A DNA stretch of 64,000 nt, from contig NZ_WTYB01000002.1 in NCBI RefSeq assembly GCF_009828055.1, positions 372,001 to 436,000 of the forward strand, given 5' to 3'. Under the pieces are notes generated by a model, which worked only from the letters and a program-made list of their open reading frames with translations, did no database searches and had not been told where the DNA came from. The position numbers were made by a program, and so were the translations under genes. Below, piece after piece: positions 27,537 to 35,530 of this stretch. This DNA comes from Erythrobacter ramosus (GTDB lineage Bacteria; Pseudomonadota; Alphaproteobacteria; Sphingomonadales; Sphingomonadaceae). The stretch's first letter is position 1. Every line of letters starts with the position of its first letter.

Positions 27537-28049
27537 ATGCTGCGCAGACCTGCCACCCGCTTTTTTGTTGCCGCCGCGCTGGCGGGCGTACTTGCCGCCT
27601 GTTCGGGCGAAGGCGCCTCCGATGCCGCACCTAGTGGTGATGTTGCGGCTGCGGGCGAAGTCACGCCGGTGCTCAAGGAACGGCACGACAATTTCGAAGG
27701 CATTGGCGATGCCTTCAAGGCGGTTCGCGGGGAGCTGGACAAGGACGCGCCCGATTTCACGCTAATCGCCGCCAAGGCGGACGATATCAACACGCGCGCG
27801 AAGCTGATCGAAACCCACTTCCCGGCCGGCACCAGTGTCGACGATGGCTTCAAGACCGAAGCTCTGCCGTCGATCTGGGAGAAGCCTGAGGAATTCAAGG
27901 CTGCCGCGCAAAAGCTGGTCGATGAAAGCGCCAAGCTGGTGACTGTAGCAGGTGAGGGCGACAAGGCCGCCACTGGAGCGCAGGCGATGTCGATGGGCGG
28001 CGCGTGCAAGGGCTGCCACGACAAGTTCCGGCTCGACGACAAGAAGTAG
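27537..28049 (+). CDS. Cytochrome c'-type haem lipoprotein
   Basis: 170-residue four-helix-bundle cytochrome c. The signal ends LAAC (Cys22), so it is probably a lipoprotein. The haem motif CKGCH is at 157-161, close to the C terminus as in cytochrome c' and c556. The family binds NO or serves as an electron carrier. A TTG two codons earlier is an alternative start. A membrane cytochrome b gene follows after five bases, suggesting an electron-transfer pair. Confidence 0.88.
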   Translation: MLRRPATRFFVAAALAGVLAACSGEGASDAAPSGDVAAAGEVTPVLKERHDNFEGIGDAFKAVRGELDKDAPDFTLIAAKADDINTRAKLIETHFPAGTSVDDGFKTEALPSIWEKPEEFKAAAQKLVDESAKLVTVAGEGDKAATGAQAMSMGGACKGCHDKFRLDDKK

Positions 28050-28054
28050 CCCTG

Positions 28055-28747
28055 ATGACCGATCCGCTCGGTACACCGCCCGCTGCCTCGCATGATGTGA
28101 AGGTGTGGGATCCCTTGCTGCGGATCACGCATTGGAGTTTTCTGCTGATCATCCCGATGATGTGGTGGACGGCGGAGAACTCCAAGTGGGCGCTGCATCG
28201 CCGCACCGGGCTGGTGCTGCTCGGCCTGCTGGTGTTCCGCCTGCTATGGGGGTTTGTGGGGCCTGAGACCGCGCGCTTTTCTAGCTTTGTGAAGGGGCCG
28301 GGTGAGGTGATCGCCTATTTGCGGGGCACCTTGTCAGTTGCCGCGACCCGCATCGGACATTCGCCCATTGGCGGGTGGAGCACATTGGCACTTCTCGGGG
28401 CGATGTTGGTTCAGGTCAGCATGGGACTGTTTGCGGGCGATCCCTATGACGGGATGACGGGGCCGCTCAACCCGCTGGTTGGTGTGATGACCGCCGATAC
28501 GATCACCGAATTGCACGAGACATTCTTCTGGGTGATCGCAGGCCTGATCGGCCTGCACTTGGCCGCGATCACCTTTTACGCCGTGAAGGGTAATGATCTG
28601 CTGAGCCCGATGGTGAGCGGTGACCGTCCGCCGGTGCCGGGCGTGGCGGGGATTGGCCCGACGCCGTGGGGACGCGCGGCGCTCGCGGTGGGGCTTGCTG
28701 CCGGCTTTGCGTTATGGGTGGCGTACGGCGCGCCGCCGCTGATCTGA
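28055..28747 (+). CDS. Cytochrome b561/Ni-Fe-hydrogenase-type b subunit
   Basis: 230-residue membrane cytochrome with four hydrophobic helices. Histidines for di-haem binding are in RITHWSFL (His26), ALHRRTG (His48) and, later, ELHETFFWVIAGLIGLHLAA. The family feeds electrons between quinols and periplasmic cytochromes. It lies five bases after the cytochrome c' gene. The ATG at 28055 gives a normal start. Confidence 0.9.
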   Translation: MTDPLGTPPAASHDVKVWDPLLRITHWSFLLIIPMMWWTAENSKWALHRRTGLVLLGLLVFRLLWGFVGPETARFSSFVKGPGEVIAYLRGTLSVAATRIGHSPIGGWSTLALLGAMLVQVSMGLFAGDPYDGMTGPLNPLVGVMTADTITELHETFFWVIAGLIGLHLAAITFYAVKGNDLLSPMVSGDRPPVPGVAGIGPTPWGRAALAVGLAAGFALWVAYGAPPLI

Positions 28748-28751
28748 TACG

Positions 28752-28791
28752 AAAACGGGGCGCTTCCCCTTTCGGAAAAGCGCCCCGTTTC
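28752..28791. terminator. Bidirectional intrinsic terminator
   Basis: AAACGGGGCGCTT pairs perfectly with AAGCGCCCCGTTT around a 12-base loop, with A-run on one side and T-run on the other. It separates the convergent cytochrome b and peroxiredoxin genes. Confidence 0.9.
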
Positions 28792-28812
28792 TATGCATTT
28801 GAGCAGGAAGGC

Positions 28813-29292
28813 TCAGAGCTGACCGAGCATATGGTCGGCGCTCGAAACCTTGAAGTCGCCCGGCTCTTCGACATTGAGCTGTTCGACCACGCCGTCATTG
28901 ATCACCATCGAGAACCGCTGACCACGCTTGCCGAGGCCGAAGCCCGAGCCGTCCATGGTCAGGCCGATCGCTTCGACAAACTCGGCATTGCCGTCCGCCA
29001 GCATGGTGATGTCGTCGCTGCCAGCAGCCTTGTTCCAGGCACCCATCACGAAGGCGTCGTTCACTGCGGTGCCGACGATCTCGTCGACGCCCTTGGCCTT
29101 GAGGTCGCTCGCCTTTTCGACAAAGCCAGGAAGGTGCTTGGCTGAGCAGGTCGGGGTGAAGGCGCCGGGGACCGAGAATAGCGCCACGCGCTTGCCAGCG
29201 AAATAGTCGGAAGACTTGACCGGCTGCGGGCCTTCGGCGGTCGCCTTGATCAGCGTGACTTCGGGGATCTTGTCGCCAACGGAAATGGTCAT
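28813..29292 (-). CDS. Prx5-type peroxiredoxin
   Basis: 159-residue thiol peroxidase. The active site PGAFTPTCS holds Cys49, which is the only cysteine in the protein. There is therefore no internal resolving Cys, and an external thiol such as glutathione or glutaredoxin must reduce it. SVPGAFTPTC and GQRFSMVINDG identify the Prx5 (hybrid/AhpC-TSA redoxin) class. It diverges from ahcY. Confidence 0.93.
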   Translation of the reverse strand: MTISVGDKIPEVTLIKATAEGPQPVKSSDYFAGKRVALFSVPGAFTPTCSAKHLPGFVEKASDLKAKGVDEIVGTAVNDAFVMGAWNKAAGSDDITMLADGNAEFVEAIGLTMDGSGFGLGKRGQRFSMVINDGVVEQLNVEEPGDFKVSSADHMLGQL

Positions 29293-29370
29293 TGTATGTG
29301 CATCCTCATGCCTTGGGGGTGTGTCTGCGGTGTTCTATAGCGGGTGCTGGCAGGTGGGCAACAAATAGAC

Positions 29371-29390
29371 ATATAAAGATAAGTTTATAT
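29371..29390. promoter_or_regulatory. AT-rich palindrome upstream of ahcY (SahR-like operator candidate)
   Basis: ATATAAA-GATAAG-TTTATAT, a perfect seven-base inverted repeat with six-base spacer, lies 92 bases before the ahcY ATG in a high-GC genome. AT-rich palindromes of this form have been described for the ArsR-family SAH-sensing repressor SahR upstream of ahcY and met genes in proteobacteria. No sahR gene is in this window. Assignment is inference. Confidence 0.5.
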
Positions 29391-29481
29391 TTGCCTCAGA
29401 ACAACCTTGCCGCTAGGGGCATGGCGCATAAGCAGACCTTCGCACACCGATGTGCCGATCTGCGCTTAGGAGATTGAAGCA

Positions 29482-30906
29482 ATGGCTACCCTCGCTGCCG
29501 CCCCGACCACCGAATACGTGATCAAGGACATCGCGCTGGCCCAATTCGGCCGTGACGAGATTATGATCGCCGAAACAGAAATGCCCGGCCTGATGGCGCT
29601 GCGTGAAGAATATGGCGCGGCCCAGCCGCTCAAGGGCGCCCGCATCACCGGCTCACTCCACATGACCATTCAGACGGCGGTGCTGATTGAGACGCTTGTG
29701 GCTCTCGGCGCCGAAGTGCGCTGGGCGACCTGCAACATCTTCTCGACGCAGGACCACGCCGCTGCCGCCATCGCCGACGCCGGCATCCCGGTGTTCGCGA
29801 TCAAGGGCGAGACGCTGGCCGATTACTGGGATTACGTGGGCCGCATCTTCGATTGGGCGACCGACGAAAACCCCGATCTTACCTGCAACCTGATCCTCGA
29901 CGATGGCGGCGATGCCACCATGTTCGCGCTGTGGGGCGCACGTCTCGAAGCCGGGGAAGAAATGGGCGAGCCGACCAACGCCGAGGAAATCGAATTCCAG
30001 CGCGCGCTGAAGGCCTTCGTCGCGGCCCGTCCGGGCTACCTCACCAAGACGGTGAAGGCGATCAAGGGCGTTTCGGAAGAAACCACCACGGGCGTGATGC
30101 GCCTCTACCAGATCGCCAAGCAGGGCAAGCTTCCCTTCCCGGCGATCAACGTGAACGATTCGGTCACCAAGTCGAAGTTTGACAACCTCTACGGCTGCAA
30201 GGAATCGCTGGTCGACGCGATCCGCCGCGCCACCGACGTGATGCTGGCTGGCAAGGTCGCCTGCGTTGCCGGTTACGGCGATGTCGGCAAGGGTTCGGCA
30301 GCATCGCTCCGTGACGGCGGCGCGCGCGTGATGGTCACCGAGATCGATCCGATTTGCGCACTGCAAGCCGCGATGGACGGCTTTGAAGTCGTCACCATGG
30401 AAGACGCCGTGAAGCGCGCCGACATTTTCGTCACCGCCACCGGCAACGAAGACGTCATCACCGCCGATCACATGATGAACATGAAGCCGATGGCGATCGT
30501 CTGCAACATTGGCCACTTCGACAGCGAGATTCAGATTTCCGCGCTTTCCAACTACAACTGGAAGGAAATCAAGGAAGGTACCGACATCGTCACCTTCCCG
30601 GATGGCAAGTCGATCATCATCCTCGCCAAGGGTCGTCTGGTGAACCTCGGCTGCGCCACCGGCCACCCGAGCTTCGTGATGAGCGCGAGCTTCACCAACC
30701 AGACGCTGGCCCAGATCGAGTTGTTCACCAAGGCTGACGAATATCAGAACGATGTCTACGTCCTGCCCAAGCATCTCGATGAAAAGGTCGCCGCGCTGCA
30801 CCTCGAAAAGCTGGGTGTGAAACTGACCCAACTGTCGGGCAAGCAGGCCAGCTACATCGGCGTGCCGCAGGCTGGTCCGTTCAAGCCCGATCACTACCGC
30901 TACTAA
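29482..30906 (+). CDS. ahcY: Adenosylhomocysteinase
   Basis: 474-residue NAD enzyme splitting S-adenosylhomocysteine into adenosine and homocysteine, restoring the methyl cycle. The NAD motif [45 protein letters not shown] and the C-terminal lysine-tyrosine tail (KPDHYRY) are all canonical. AGGAGA precedes the ATG. The divergent region upstream (189 bases) holds the palindrome described above. Confidence 0.98.
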   Translation: MATLAAAPTTEYVIKDIALAQFGRDEIMIAETEMPGLMALREEYGAAQPLKGARITGSLHMTIQTAVLIETLVALGAEVRWATCNIFSTQDHAAAAIADAGIPVFAIKGETLADYWDYVGRIFDWATDENPDLTCNLILDDGGDATMFALWGARLEAGEEMGEPTNAEEIEFQRALKAFVAARPGYLTKTVKAIKGVSEETTTGVMRLYQIAKQGKLPFPAINVNDSVTKSKFDNLYGCKESLVDAIRRATDVMLAGKVACVAGYGDVGKGSAASLRDGGARVMVTEIDPICALQAAMDGFEVVTMEDAVKRADIFVTATGNEDVITADHMMNMKPMAIVCNIGHFDSEIQISALSNYNWKEIKEGTDIVTFPDGKSIIILAKGRLVNLGCATGHPSFVMSASFTNQTLAQIELFTKADEYQNDVYVLPKHLDEKVAALHLEKLGVKLTQLSGKQASYIGVPQAGPFKPDHYRY

Positions 30907-30920
30907 GCGATGCGAAACCG

Positions 30921-30958
30921 GCGCCCCCTAACCGTTTTTTCAAGCGGTTCGGGGGCGC
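30921..30958 (+). terminator. Hairpin after ahcY
   Basis: GCGCCCCCTAACCG pairs with CGGTTCGGGGGCGC (one mismatch) around TTTTTTCAAG. The T-run is in the loop rather than after the stem, so termination efficiency is uncertain. Confidence 0.6.
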
Positions 30959-31009
30959 ACAGGTTCATCCCCGTTGCGCTCCCGCGCGCACGCGCATAGC
31001 GGTTGAGCG

Positions 31010-33370
31010 ATGGACTTCTCGCCCCTTTCATTGGTGCTGATCGCGCTCGTGCTTGCCGCTTGGGCGGTGGGTGCGGCAATGGTCGTGCTGCGTGCGAATC
31101 AGAGCGTCAAGCGCGCCAAGGCGATGCGCACCAGCCTGAAGCGGATGCAGACGCTGCTCGATGTCGCGCCGGCCTTGCCGCTGTTGGTGCGAGTGGACGG
31201 GCGTATCGAGGCACCTGAAAAGCTGGCCCGGATGTTGGGCCTAGCAGCGATGCCCAAATATCTCAGCGAACTTGCCGCGCCAGCGGGCAATCCCAAGGGC
31301 GGCGGACTTGCGCAGGCACAGCTCGACCAGCTTTGGTCCCGGATCCAGACTACCCAGAAAAGCGCCGCGCCTTTCCGCATGGCCATCAACCTGCCCGGTG
31401 CGCAGCGTAGCCTCGCGCTCTACGGGACGCTCGCCGATCCGCAGGTCTCGCCCGGTGGGGCCGCGCTGGTGTGGGTTTTCGACTTTACCGAAAGCCATTC
31501 CGAAATGGCCCGTCTGCGCGCGGCTGCTGCGCGGGCTACCGGGGATTTTGCTGCGCTCGTCGGCTTGATCGAGGCCGCGCCCATGCCGATGTGGTTCCGC
31601 GGTTCCGATCTCACGCTGCAACTCGTCAACCAAGCCTATGTTGATGCCGTTGGCGCGAGCACGGCGGCCGAAGTGGTGCAGAGCCAAATCGAACTGCTCG
31701 AGCCCGATGAAGGCCGCTCACCCGCCGATATCGCCCGCGCCACGCTGACCAGTCAGGCAAAGTCCGAACGCATCATCGCCGCGACCATCCACGGCGCGCG
31801 CCGGACGCTGCGGGTCAGCGACCTCCCCCTCGGGCTGGAGGGGGTTGCAGGCTACGCCATCGACATCGAGGAACAGCAGCAGGTCGCGCGCGAATTCCGC
31901 GCCTTCCGCGATGCGCAGCGCGCACTGCTCGACCAGCTGTCGGTCGGCGTCGCCCTGTTCGACGGCGACGAGCGTCTGACCTTTGCCAACCGCCCGTTCC
32001 GCCGCCTGTTTAGTCTCGCAGAAGATGCGATCGAGGCCCATACGCCATTCGAACGCTTCCTCGCCGAAGCGCGTGAGCGTGGGCGCACGCCCGAAGTGCG
32101 CGATTTCCCCGAGTGGCGGCGAGAGCGCACTGGCTGGTTCGGGATGCAGGATACGCAGGAAGAAGCCTGGCCGCTGCCCGGCGGCACCCATTTGCGCGTC
32201 GTCGCTCAGCCGATGCCGGATGGGGGCCTCATCCTGATCACCGAGGATCGCACCGAAAGCCTCGCGCTTTCCGCCGTGCGCGACACGCTGCTGCGGACTC
32301 GTACCGCCACGCTCGACAGCCTGTTTGAAGCCTTGGCGATCTTCGCGCCGGATGGCTCGGTGCAGCTCTGGAACCGCAGCTTTGCCGGCACTTGGGGCCT
32401 CACGCCAGAACTGCTTGATCTGCACCCGAGCGCCGATGAATTGCTCAGCGCGATCGGGCGCAATCTGGTGAAACCCGAAGAAGCTGGGCTGATCGGGGCT
32501 GCCGTGCGCGCCGCGACGCTCGACCGGCGAGAGAAGGGCGGGCAGGTCGATCTGGCCGATGGCCGCACGCTGCGCTTTGCCGGGATACCGCTGCCGGATG
32601 GCAACGGCCTGCTGACCGTGCTCGACATCACCGCATCGCAGAAAGCCGAACAGGCCCTGCGCGAACGGGCCGAAGCGCTGGAGGAGGCTGACGCGGTCAA
32701 GGCCAAGTTCCTCGCCAACATGAGCTACGAATTCCGCACGCCGCTCACCACCATCGGCGGTTATGCCGAACTGTTGAAAAGCGGCGCGGCGGCTGATCCC
32801 GAGGCGGCGGGCGAATATGTCGATGCGATCCTCAGCGCAGTCGAGCGCCTGACGGAACAGGTCGAAAACGTGCTCGACCTGTCGCAGAGCGAGGCGGGGC
32901 TGCTGCCGATCCGCAAGGAACGCCTCGACCTTCTCGACTTCCTCACGACTCTGGTGCGCGATCGTGAAACAGCGATTGTCGCAGCCGGGCTGAGCCTCGA
33001 TCTCAAGGGCCGCCGCGGTCGGGTGATTGAGGCCGATCCGCGCCAGATGGGCCGTGCAATCGGCAACCTGCTCGACAATGCTGTGGTCGGCACGCCGGAA
33101 GGCGGCCGGATCGTGATCGAGATCCGCAGAGCGCCCGAGGGCACCGAGTGGGGGGTAGAGATCAGCATCGCCGATAATGGCCGGGGCATGACTTCGAAGG
33201 AACTCGCTCGTGCGCAGGGTGGGGTGAAACCCGCCGGCGAAGGCGCTCCGGAACGCCGCACGGGGCTGGGCATCCCGCTCGCCCGGCAGCTGATCGCTGC
33301 GCATGATGGGACGCTTGAGATCGTCAGCCGCAAGGGCGCGGGCACCACTGCGACGATCCGCCTTCCGTGA
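31010..33370 (+). CDS. divL: DivL-like PAS sensor kinase with tyrosine in the H-box
   Basis: 786-residue protein. One membrane helix at 7-27, then PAS-type sensor repeats (about 180-290, 300-410, 425-540), a dimerisation helix and an ATPase domain (NLLDNAV, DNGRGM, TGLGIPLARQLI, GAGTTATIRLP). The phospho-acceptor site reads NMSYEFRTPL: Tyr573 (codon TAC at 32726) stands where histidine kinases have His. This is the hallmark of DivL, which controls the CckA-CtrA cell-cycle relay in Caulobacter. The downstream tsaE overlaps by GTGA. DivL assignment rests on this residue, length (Caulobacter about 770) and context. Confidence 0.85.
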   Translation: MDFSPLSLVLIALVLAAWAVGAAMVVLRANQSVKRAKAMRTSLKRMQTLLDVAPALPLLVRVDGRIEAPEKLARMLGLAAMPKYLSELAAPAGNPKGGGLAQAQLDQLWSRIQTTQKSAAPFRMAINLPGAQRSLALYGTLADPQVSPGGAALVWVFDFTESHSEMARLRAAAARATGDFAALVGLIEAAPMPMWFRGSDLTLQLVNQAYVDAVGASTAAEVVQSQIELLEPDEGRSPADIARATLTSQAKSERIIAATIHGARRTLRVSDLPLGLEGVAGYAIDIEEQQQVAREFRAFRDAQRALLDQLSVGVALFDGDERLTFANRPFRRLFSLAEDAIEAHTPFERFLAEARERGRTPEVRDFPEWRRERTGWFGMQDTQEEAWPLPGGTHLRVVAQPMPDGGLILITEDRTESLALSAVRDTLLRTRTATLDSLFEALAIFAPDGSVQLWNRSFAGTWGLTPELLDLHPSADELLSAIGRNLVKPEEAGLIGAAVRAATLDRREKGGQVDLADGRTLRFAGIPLPDGNGLLTVLDITASQKAEQALRERAEALEEADAVKAKFLANMSYEFRTPLTTIGGYAELLKSGAAADPEAAGEYVDAILSAVERLTEQVENVLDLSQSEAGLLPIRKERLDLLDFLTTLVRDRETAIVAAGLSLDLKGRRGRVIEADPRQMGRAIGNLLDNAVVGTPEGGRIVIEIRRAPEGTEWGVEISIADNGRGMTSKELARAQGGVKPAGEGAPERRTGLGIPLARQLIAAHDGTLEIVSRKGAGTTATIRLP

Positions 33371-33831
33371 CCGAAACCCGGTCTAGCCTCCCCGACTTGG
33401 CCTCTATGGCTGCCTACGGCGCAGCGATTGCCGGGCGGCTACGCGCGGGCGATGTGGTTGCGTTGACCGGCGGGTTGGGGGCGGGCAAAACGACGCTCGC
33501 GCGCGCGATACTGGCTTCGCTGGGACATGAAGGCGAAGTGCCGTCGCCGACGTTCACTATCATCGAGACTTACGATTCGCCGCCGCTCAGGCTCGCGGCT
33601 GTGCATGCCGATTTCTACCGTTTGAAAGATCCTGCCGAACTCGCTGAAATTGGCCTCGATGACTACCGCGAGGGTGCGGTGCTGCTCGCGGAATGGCCGG
33701 ATCATGCGGGCGGCTTCGCCCATGAACCGGGATGCCTGTCGATCACGCTGGAACCGGTGGGAGAAAGCGGGGAAGGCGGCCGGATTGCGATTGCCCGCGG
33801 CGGTGCGGATTGGGTAGGGCGGATGCCATGA
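33367..33831 (+). CDS. tsaE: tRNA t6A synthesis ATPase TsaE
   Basis: 154-residue P-loop ATPase of the TsaBDE complex, which puts threonylcarbamoyl on A37 of ANN-decoding tRNAs. Walker A GGLGAGKTTLAR at about 34-45, VPSPTFTIIETY and HADFYRL are family signatures. The GTG start overlaps the divL TGA. tsaB and tsaD are not in the window. Confidence 0.95.
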   Translation: MTETRSSLPDLASMAAYGAAIAGRLRAGDVVALTGGLGAGKTTLARAILASLGHEGEVPSPTFTIIETYDSPPLRLAAVHADFYRLKDPAELAEIGLDDYREGAVLLAEWPDHAGGFAHEPGCLSITLEPVGESGEGGRIAIARGGADWVGRMP

Positions 33832-34817
33832 ACCCGCTTCCCCAAGGCCTTGCCGAATTCGTCGCCCACGCTGGATGGGAGGGCGCGGATATCGACCCGC
33901 TGCCGGGCGATGCCTCGTTCCGGCGGTATTTCCGCCTGACGCTAGCGGGCAGTGGAACAGCCATGCTGATGCACGCCCCTCCGCCGCACGAAGACCCCGC
34001 GCCGTTCCTCCACGTTGCCCATTGGCTGAACGCGCATGGGATGCGCGGCCCTGCCATCCTCGCCGAGGACGCGGCCCAAGGCTGGGTGCTCACCGAGGAT
34101 TTCGGCAATGACCGGATGCGCGACTGGCTCGAACTGAACCCTGCGGACGAGCGCGCCGCTTACGAAGCCGCGGTCGAGGCGCTGGCCGCGCTCCACCGCG
34201 TGCCGCCGGGGCCGTTTCCGGCTTACGACATGGCGGTTTATGCCCGCGAGGCGGCGCTGCTGACCGAGTGGTATTGCCCTGCGCAGGGCCTTACGGTGGA
34301 TGCAGCGGGCTATGCCGCCGCTTGGGAGGAAACCCTCGCACCGCTGCTCGCCCGCCAGAACCCTGGTGTGACGGTGCTGCGCGATTATCATGCCGAGAAC
34401 ATCATGCTGCTGGGCGGCAGAGCGACCGCGCCGCAGGGCCTGATCGATTTTCAGGACGCGCTGGTGGGCCACCCGGCCTATGATCTTGTCTCGCTGCTTC
34501 AGGACGCGCGGCGCGATGTGTCTGAGGCGCTGGAAGCAGCGATGCTCACGCACTACTGCACGGCGGCGGGCGTCAGCGGCGATGATTTCCTCGCCGACTA
34601 TGCCCGACTTGGCGCACAGCGGAATGCCAAGATCGTCGGCATCTTCACCCGGCTCGACCGGCGTGACGGTAAGCCCAAATACCTCGCCATGATCCCGCGC
34701 GTCTGGGCGGCGATGGAGCGCGATCTGGCGCATCCAGCGCTGGCACCCGTTGCGCGCTGGTTCGATGCCAATATCCCGGCTGAACTGCGCGCTGCGAACG
34801 GCGCTTTCGCCGCATGA
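33828..34817 (+). CDS. amgK: N-acetylmuramate/N-acetylglucosamine 1-kinase AmgK
   Basis: 329-residue aminoglycoside-phosphotransferase-fold kinase. Catalytic loop RDYHAENIML and metal site LIDFQDAL are present. AmgK phosphorylates the anomeric position of recycled MurNAc, and the next gene encodes its partner MurU. ATG at 33828 overlaps the tsaE stop (ATGA), which rules out the longer frame from 33732. The amgK-murU pair gives UDP-MurNAc without de novo MurA/B, a route known to lower fosfomycin sensitivity. Confidence 0.92.
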   Translation: MNPLPQGLAEFVAHAGWEGADIDPLPGDASFRRYFRLTLAGSGTAMLMHAPPPHEDPAPFLHVAHWLNAHGMRGPAILAEDAAQGWVLTEDFGNDRMRDWLELNPADERAAYEAAVEALAALHRVPPGPFPAYDMAVYAREAALLTEWYCPAQGLTVDAAGYAAAWEETLAPLLARQNPGVTVLRDYHAENIMLLGGRATAPQGLIDFQDALVGHPAYDLVSLLQDARRDVSEALEAAMLTHYCTAAGVSGDDFLADYARLGAQRNAKIVGIFTRLDRRDGKPKYLAMIPRVWAAMERDLAHPALAPVARWFDANIPAELRAANGAFAA

Positions 34818-35530
34818 CGAAGCTCGCATCCGATACCGCGATGATCCTCGCCGCTGGCCTCGGCAAGCGGATGCGGCCACTGACTGCAAGCCAGCCCAAG
34901 CCACTGGTGCGGGTGGCAGGCAAGGCGTTGATCGACCACGCGCTCGACCGGCTGGCCGAAGCGGGCGTGGCCAAGGCGGTGGTGAACGTCCACTACCTCG
35001 CCGACGCGCTTGAAGCCCATGTGCTCGCTCGCGCCGTGCCCAATGTGACTGTGTCGGACGAGCGCGCGCAACTGCTCGAAACCGGAGGCGGGATGGTGAA
35101 GGTACTCAGCCAACTGCCCGACCCGTTCTTTGCTCTCAACGCTGACAATATTTGGCTGGATGGGCCCAAGAGTGCGTTCCACGACCTGTCGCGTCGCTGG
35201 GATCCCGAAGCCATGGACGCGCTGCTGCTGGTCGTGCCGCACGCGCGAGCGGCCAATTTCAACGGCACCGGCGATTTCCATATGGACCCGCTCGGCCGCC
35301 TCTCGCGCCGCCGCGATGGGCGGATTGCGCCGTTCATTTACACCGGCATTCAGCTGGTCAGCCACCGCCTGATGCGCGACGCGCCCGAGGGTCCATTCTC
35401 GACCAACATCCTCTGGAACCGGGCGATGGAGGAGGGGCGGCTTTACGGTCTCAGCTTCACCGGGCTGTGGTTCGAAGTCGGCACGCCGCAAGCAATCCGC
35501 CCGACCGAGGAGGCGCTGCAGGGTGGCTGA
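34814..35530 (+). CDS. murU: N-acetylmuramate alpha-1-phosphate uridylyltransferase MurU
   Basis: 238-residue sugar-1-phosphate nucleotidyltransferase. MILAAGLGKRMRPLT holds the UTP-binding loop, KPLVRVAGKALI the catalytic lysine region, and ALNADNIWLDG the metal site. Overlap with amgK by ATGA supports the MurU call over mannose-1-phosphate guanylyltransferase, which it resembles. It overlaps addB by eight bases. Confidence 0.92.
   Translation: MTKLASDTAMILAAGLGKRMRPLTASQPKPLVRVAGKALIDHALDRLAEAGVAKAVVNVHYLADALEAHVLARAVPNVTVSDERAQLLETGGGMVKVLSQLPDPFFALNADNIWLDGPKSAFHDLSRRWDPEAMDALLLVVPHARAANFNGTGDFHMDPLGRLSRRRDGRIAPFIYTGIQLVSHRLMRDAPEGPFSTNILWNRAMEEGRLYGLSFTGLWFEVGTPQAIRPTEEALQGG

Noticed and set aside
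29293..29481. SAH or SAM riboswitch upstream of ahcY
   Set aside because: I could not draw the pseudoknot or conserved core of known SAH/SAM classes; only a short AT-rich palindrome stands out.
29653..30894. 413-codon open frame antisense to ahcY
   Set aside because: Shadow of a canonical adenosylhomocysteinase caused by GC-rich codon use.
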